DNA of 64,000 nt, from NCBI GenBank assembly GCA_000620185.1, contig JHVO01000010.1, forward strand, positions 124,001 to 188,000, written 5' to 3'. Below, in pieces: positions 61,915-64,000 of this stretch; positions within the stretch are counted from its first letter, which is position 1, and the number at the start of each line of letters is the position of its first letter. The position numbers were made by a program, and so were the translations under genes. The notes beneath the pieces are model-generated. The model was not told where the DNA came from, did no database searches, and saw only the letters and a program-made list of their open reading frames with translations. Origin of the DNA: Geodermatophilaceae bacterium URHB0062 (GTDB lineage: Bacteria; Actinomycetota; Actinomycetes; Mycobacteriales; Geodermatophilaceae).

Positions 61915-63075
61915 GTGAGAGGTGGACGGGGTCTGGCCGCGGACCGCTCCGGAGCCCACCATGGGCCCATCGCCTCGCACGCGCGCCACGCCACCGGTCG
62001 CTGGCTGGTCGTCCTCCTCACGGCCCTGGCCACGCTTCCGCCTGCCAGCCTCGCGGTCGCGGGCAGTGCCGGTGGTCGCGGTCCGCAGATCACCGTGATG
62101 ACCCGCAACCTGTACCTGGGGTCGGGCTTGGCGAACCTCACCGGGGTCTCGGGCCCGGCCGAGCTCACCACGGCGGTCGGCGAGGACTGGGCCAACGTGC
62201 TGGCCACGGACTTCCGCACGCGGGCCGCCGCGCTGGCCGAGGAGGTCGCCCGGGCTCGCCCCGACGTCCTCGGCCTGCAGGAGGTCACCCTCTGGCGCGA
62301 CTCCCCGGTCAGCGACCTCCGCGAGCACCCCGGCCCCGACGCGACGCACGTGGTGCTCGACCACCTGGCCGTCCTCACGTCCGCGCTGGCCGCCCACGGA
62401 ACGCCGTACAGGCCGGTGGTCGTCTCGACGACCGACGACTTCGAGGTCACCCGGCGCGCCGCCGGTCGCCTGACCGATCTCCGCATCACCGACCGCGACG
62501 CGCTCCTCGTGCGGACCGACCGGCTGACCCGGGTCACCGACCCCCGGTCCGCCCACTACGCGGCGGTGCGCGTCGTGCCCTCCTGGCCGGCACCGGTCGA
62601 CTCGCCCCGCGGCTGGACGTCGATCGACTACCGGCTCGACCACCGCACCACCGTGCGGATCTTCGACACGCATCTCGAGGTCAGCGGCCCGCGGGCCGGC
62701 CGGATCCAGGAACGGCAGGCCGACGAGCTGCTGGAGATGGTCGCCTCGAGCCCGTTCCCCGTCATCGTGGTGGGCGACTTCAACTCCGATCCCGCCGATC
62801 CCTACACCGACACCTACGAACGCCTGACCGCGGTGCTCCACGACGCGTGGACGACGGCCCGGCCGGCCGACCCCGGGCCGACGTGCTGCGAGGACGGACT
62901 GCTCGACAACCGCGCCCCCCGGCTCGACCGGCGGGTGGACCTGGTGCTGACATCCGGCGACTGGCCGGTCACCGGGGTCGCGCGCACGGGCGCCGTGCCC
63001 TTCCGGTCGGGTCCGGCGCCGGTGTGGGCCTCCGATCACGCAGGCCTCACCGCCCGGATCACCGTGCCCGGCTGA
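61915..63075 (+). CDS. Exported endonuclease/exonuclease/phosphatase-family protein
   Basis: This 386-residue metal-dependent phosphoesterase has a hydrophobic signal-like segment (about 30-50, [20 protein letters not shown]), so it is probably secreted or membrane-attached. The EEP fold motifs are present: [19 protein letters not shown], a DTHLEV strand, VVGDFNSDP and a terminal SDHAGL. Substrates of such exported proteins range from DNA to phospholipids (sphingomyelinase type), and this one cannot be assigned. GTG at 61915 is the only in-frame start upstream of the hydrophobic segment. Confidence 0.82.
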   Translation: MRGGRGLAADRSGAHHGPIASHARHATGRWLVVLLTALATLPPASLAVAGSAGGRGPQITVMTRNLYLGSGLANLTGVSGPAELTTAVGEDWANVLATDFRTRAAALAEEVARARPDVLGLQEVTLWRDSPVSDLREHPGPDATHVVLDHLAVLTSALAAHGTPYRPVVVSTTDDFEVTRRAAGRLTDLRITDRDALLVRTDRLTRVTDPRSAHYAAVRVVPSWPAPVDSPRGWTSIDYRLDHRTTVRIFDTHLEVSGPRAGRIQERQADELLEMVASSPFPVIVVGDFNSDPADPYTDTYERLTAVLHDAWTTARPADPGPTCCEDGLLDNRAPRLDRRVDLVLTSGDWPVTGVARTGAVPFRSGPAPVWASDHAGLTARITVPG

Positions 63076-63120
63076 GCACGCTGCCGATCGGCCCGTCGGC
63101 GCCGTGCTTGGATCGGCCGC

Positions 63121-63201
63121 ATGCCCACGGTGCGGACCACGGACGGCGTCACGCCGTCCTTCACCGACGAGGGCGAGGGGGAGCCCGCCGTCCTCGCCTG
63201 A
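63121..63201 (+). pseudogene. Possible N-terminal relic of an alpha/beta-hydrolase
   Basis: A 26-codon frame reads MPTVRTTDGVTPSFTDEGEG then EPAVLA and stops. This matches the usual start of alpha/beta-hydrolase fold enzymes (TDGV-x-LxYTDEGxGxPVVLLHG) up to the point where the oxyanion strand should follow. It may be a remnant left by deletion just upstream of the next gene. Confidence 0.35.
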
Positions 63202-63229
63202 GGATCCACGTCGATCGGAGGAGTTGAGG

Positions 63230-63808
63230 ATGCGCACGGTCGTCGCGTACGAGTTGTTGTCCTTGGACGGTGTCGCCGAGGCGCCCGATGAGTTCTTCGC
63301 CGACTGGGACGACGCGATGGAGGAGAACCTCGGCGCCGTCATCGCCGCGCAGGACACCGTCGTCCTGGGCCGGCGCAGCTACGAGGAGTGGGCCGGGTAC
63401 TGGCCGGGCAGCGACATCGAGCCCTTCGCGACGTTCATCAACGGTGTCTCGAAGTACGTCGCCACCTCGACGCCGCTCGATCGGGACTGGGCCGGTTCCA
63501 CCGCGGTCGACGGCGGACTGGTCGAGTTCGTGCGGGACCTGAAGAGCCGGGCCGGCGGCGACATCGGCGTCCATGCCAGCATCTCGGTCGTCCAGGCGCT
63601 GCTCGCAGCGGGCGTCGTCGACGAACTCCGCCTGGTCATCGCCCCGACGATCGCGGGCCGCGGGCGCCGGCTCTTCGACGGCGTGCCCCCGATCCGGCTC
63701 GAGTCGATGCAGAGCTCGACCTCACCCAGCGGATCCCTGCTCGTCCACTACCGCGTTGTCGGGCCGGCGCAGGAGCAGAGCCGCTCATCCGCTCCACCCC
63801 CTGGCTAG
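63230..63808 (+). CDS. Dihydrofolate-reductase/RibD C-terminal-like protein
   Basis: The 192 residues match the RibD_C/DHFR-like family of short reductases: MRTVVAYELLSLDGVAEAPD at the start, DTVVLGRRSYEEW, the cofactor-type GGDIGVHASISVVQALL segment and LVIAPTIAGRGRRLF. The ATG at 63230 follows GGAGGAG. Members act on unknown substrates and are common in actinobacteria. The C-terminal 15 residues are low-complexity. Confidence 0.87.
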   Translation: MRTVVAYELLSLDGVAEAPDEFFADWDDAMEENLGAVIAAQDTVVLGRRSYEEWAGYWPGSDIEPFATFINGVSKYVATSTPLDRDWAGSTAVDGGLVEFVRDLKSRAGGDIGVHASISVVQALLAAGVVDELRLVIAPTIAGRGRRLFDGVPPIRLESMQSSTSPSGSLLVHYRVVGPAQEQSRSSAPPPG

Positions 63809-63818
63809 CCTGCGGGCC

Positions 63819-64000
63819 ATGCGCTTCCCCTGGGACGAGTCGCGTCGGGCGTTCGCCGACGCCGCGTCGTTGTTCGTCCGCACGGCGGCGCTGGTCGGCG
63901 ACCGATGGCAGGAACCGGGCCTCGGCGAGTGGGACGTGCGCGCCCTCGTCGGGCACACCAGCCGGTCACTGCTGACGGTGGAGGAGTACCTCGCCCGGCC
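63819..64000 (+). CDS. Mycothiol-dependent maleylpyruvate isomerase-family protein (partial, runs off right edge)
   Basis: Sixty N-terminal residues are visible. They include AASLFVRTAALVGDRWQEPG then LGEWDVRALVGHTSRSLL, the pattern of the DinB-like N-terminal domain of maleylpyruvate isomerase-type enzymes (W-D-V-R-x-L-V-x-H). These enzymes bind a metal and use mycothiol. The start is the first ATG after the upstream gene, ten bases away. Confidence 0.8.
   Translation, partial: MRFPWDESRRAFADAASLFVRTAALVGDRWQEPGLGEWDVRALVGHTSRSLLTVEEYLAR

Overview
The window is about 64 kb of very GC-rich DNA with GTG starts, dense ATGA/GTGA stop-start overlaps, a BldD regulator with the cyclic-di-GMP signature, and an F420-type luciferase-like oxidoreductase. 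This points to a high-GC actinobacterium. Gene order and the intergenic repeats fit the Geodermatophilaceae (Blastococcus, Geodermatophilus, Modestobacter). That family placement is inference, because no rRNA or tRNA gene was recognised.

Most of the window is the conserved actinobacterial chromosome backbone and most genes lie on the minus strand. Read from right to left along transcription: pdxT, a YebC-family regulator, ruvC-ruvA-ruvB (61.9-57.8 kb); yajC-secD-secF-apt-relA (57.5-50.9 kb); an MBL hydrolase-hisS-aldo/keto reductase unit with a divergent membrane-anchored cyclophilin (50.8-46.9 kb); aspS; rarA, DUF948, DUF6167, alaS, ruvX, mltG, aroE, prepilin peptidase (27.7-18.4 kb); aroC-aroK-aroB-aroQ-pepQ-efp-nusB (18.4-13.1 kb); then pyrR-pyrB-pyrC-carA-carB-pyrK-pyrD-pyrF (9.8 kb to the left edge). 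bldD reads divergently from pyrR. Together these give complete pyrimidine and shikimate enzyme sets, Holliday-junction processing, Sec export and the stringent response.

Three stretches interrupt this backbone. (1) A two-gene ABC exporter plus a small gene relic sits between bldD and nusB. (2) The 27.7-45.0 kb region between rarA and aspS carries accessory genes. It contains a catabolic cluster around a GntR/FCD regulator (Cache protein, APC permease, LLM oxidoreductase, GABA-type aminotransferase, CCG-type Fe-S protein, FAD oxidase, a 106-residue small protein and an aminobutyraldehyde-type dehydrogenase). It also holds an ASCH protein and, most notably, a two-gene conflict system made of EACC1 and a membrane-anchored caspase-like protease with an EF-hand-like loop. 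(3) The right end (61.9-64.0 kb) has an exported endonuclease/phosphatase-like protein, a RibD/DHFR-like protein and a partial maleylpyruvate-isomerase-type gene.

Three families of dispersed intergenic repeats recur: 61-69 bp long hairpins, a second hairpin family placed right after stop codons, and a repeat containing a 32 bp string found identically in two operons. No insertion sequence, prophage, CRISPR array or RNA gene was recognised.
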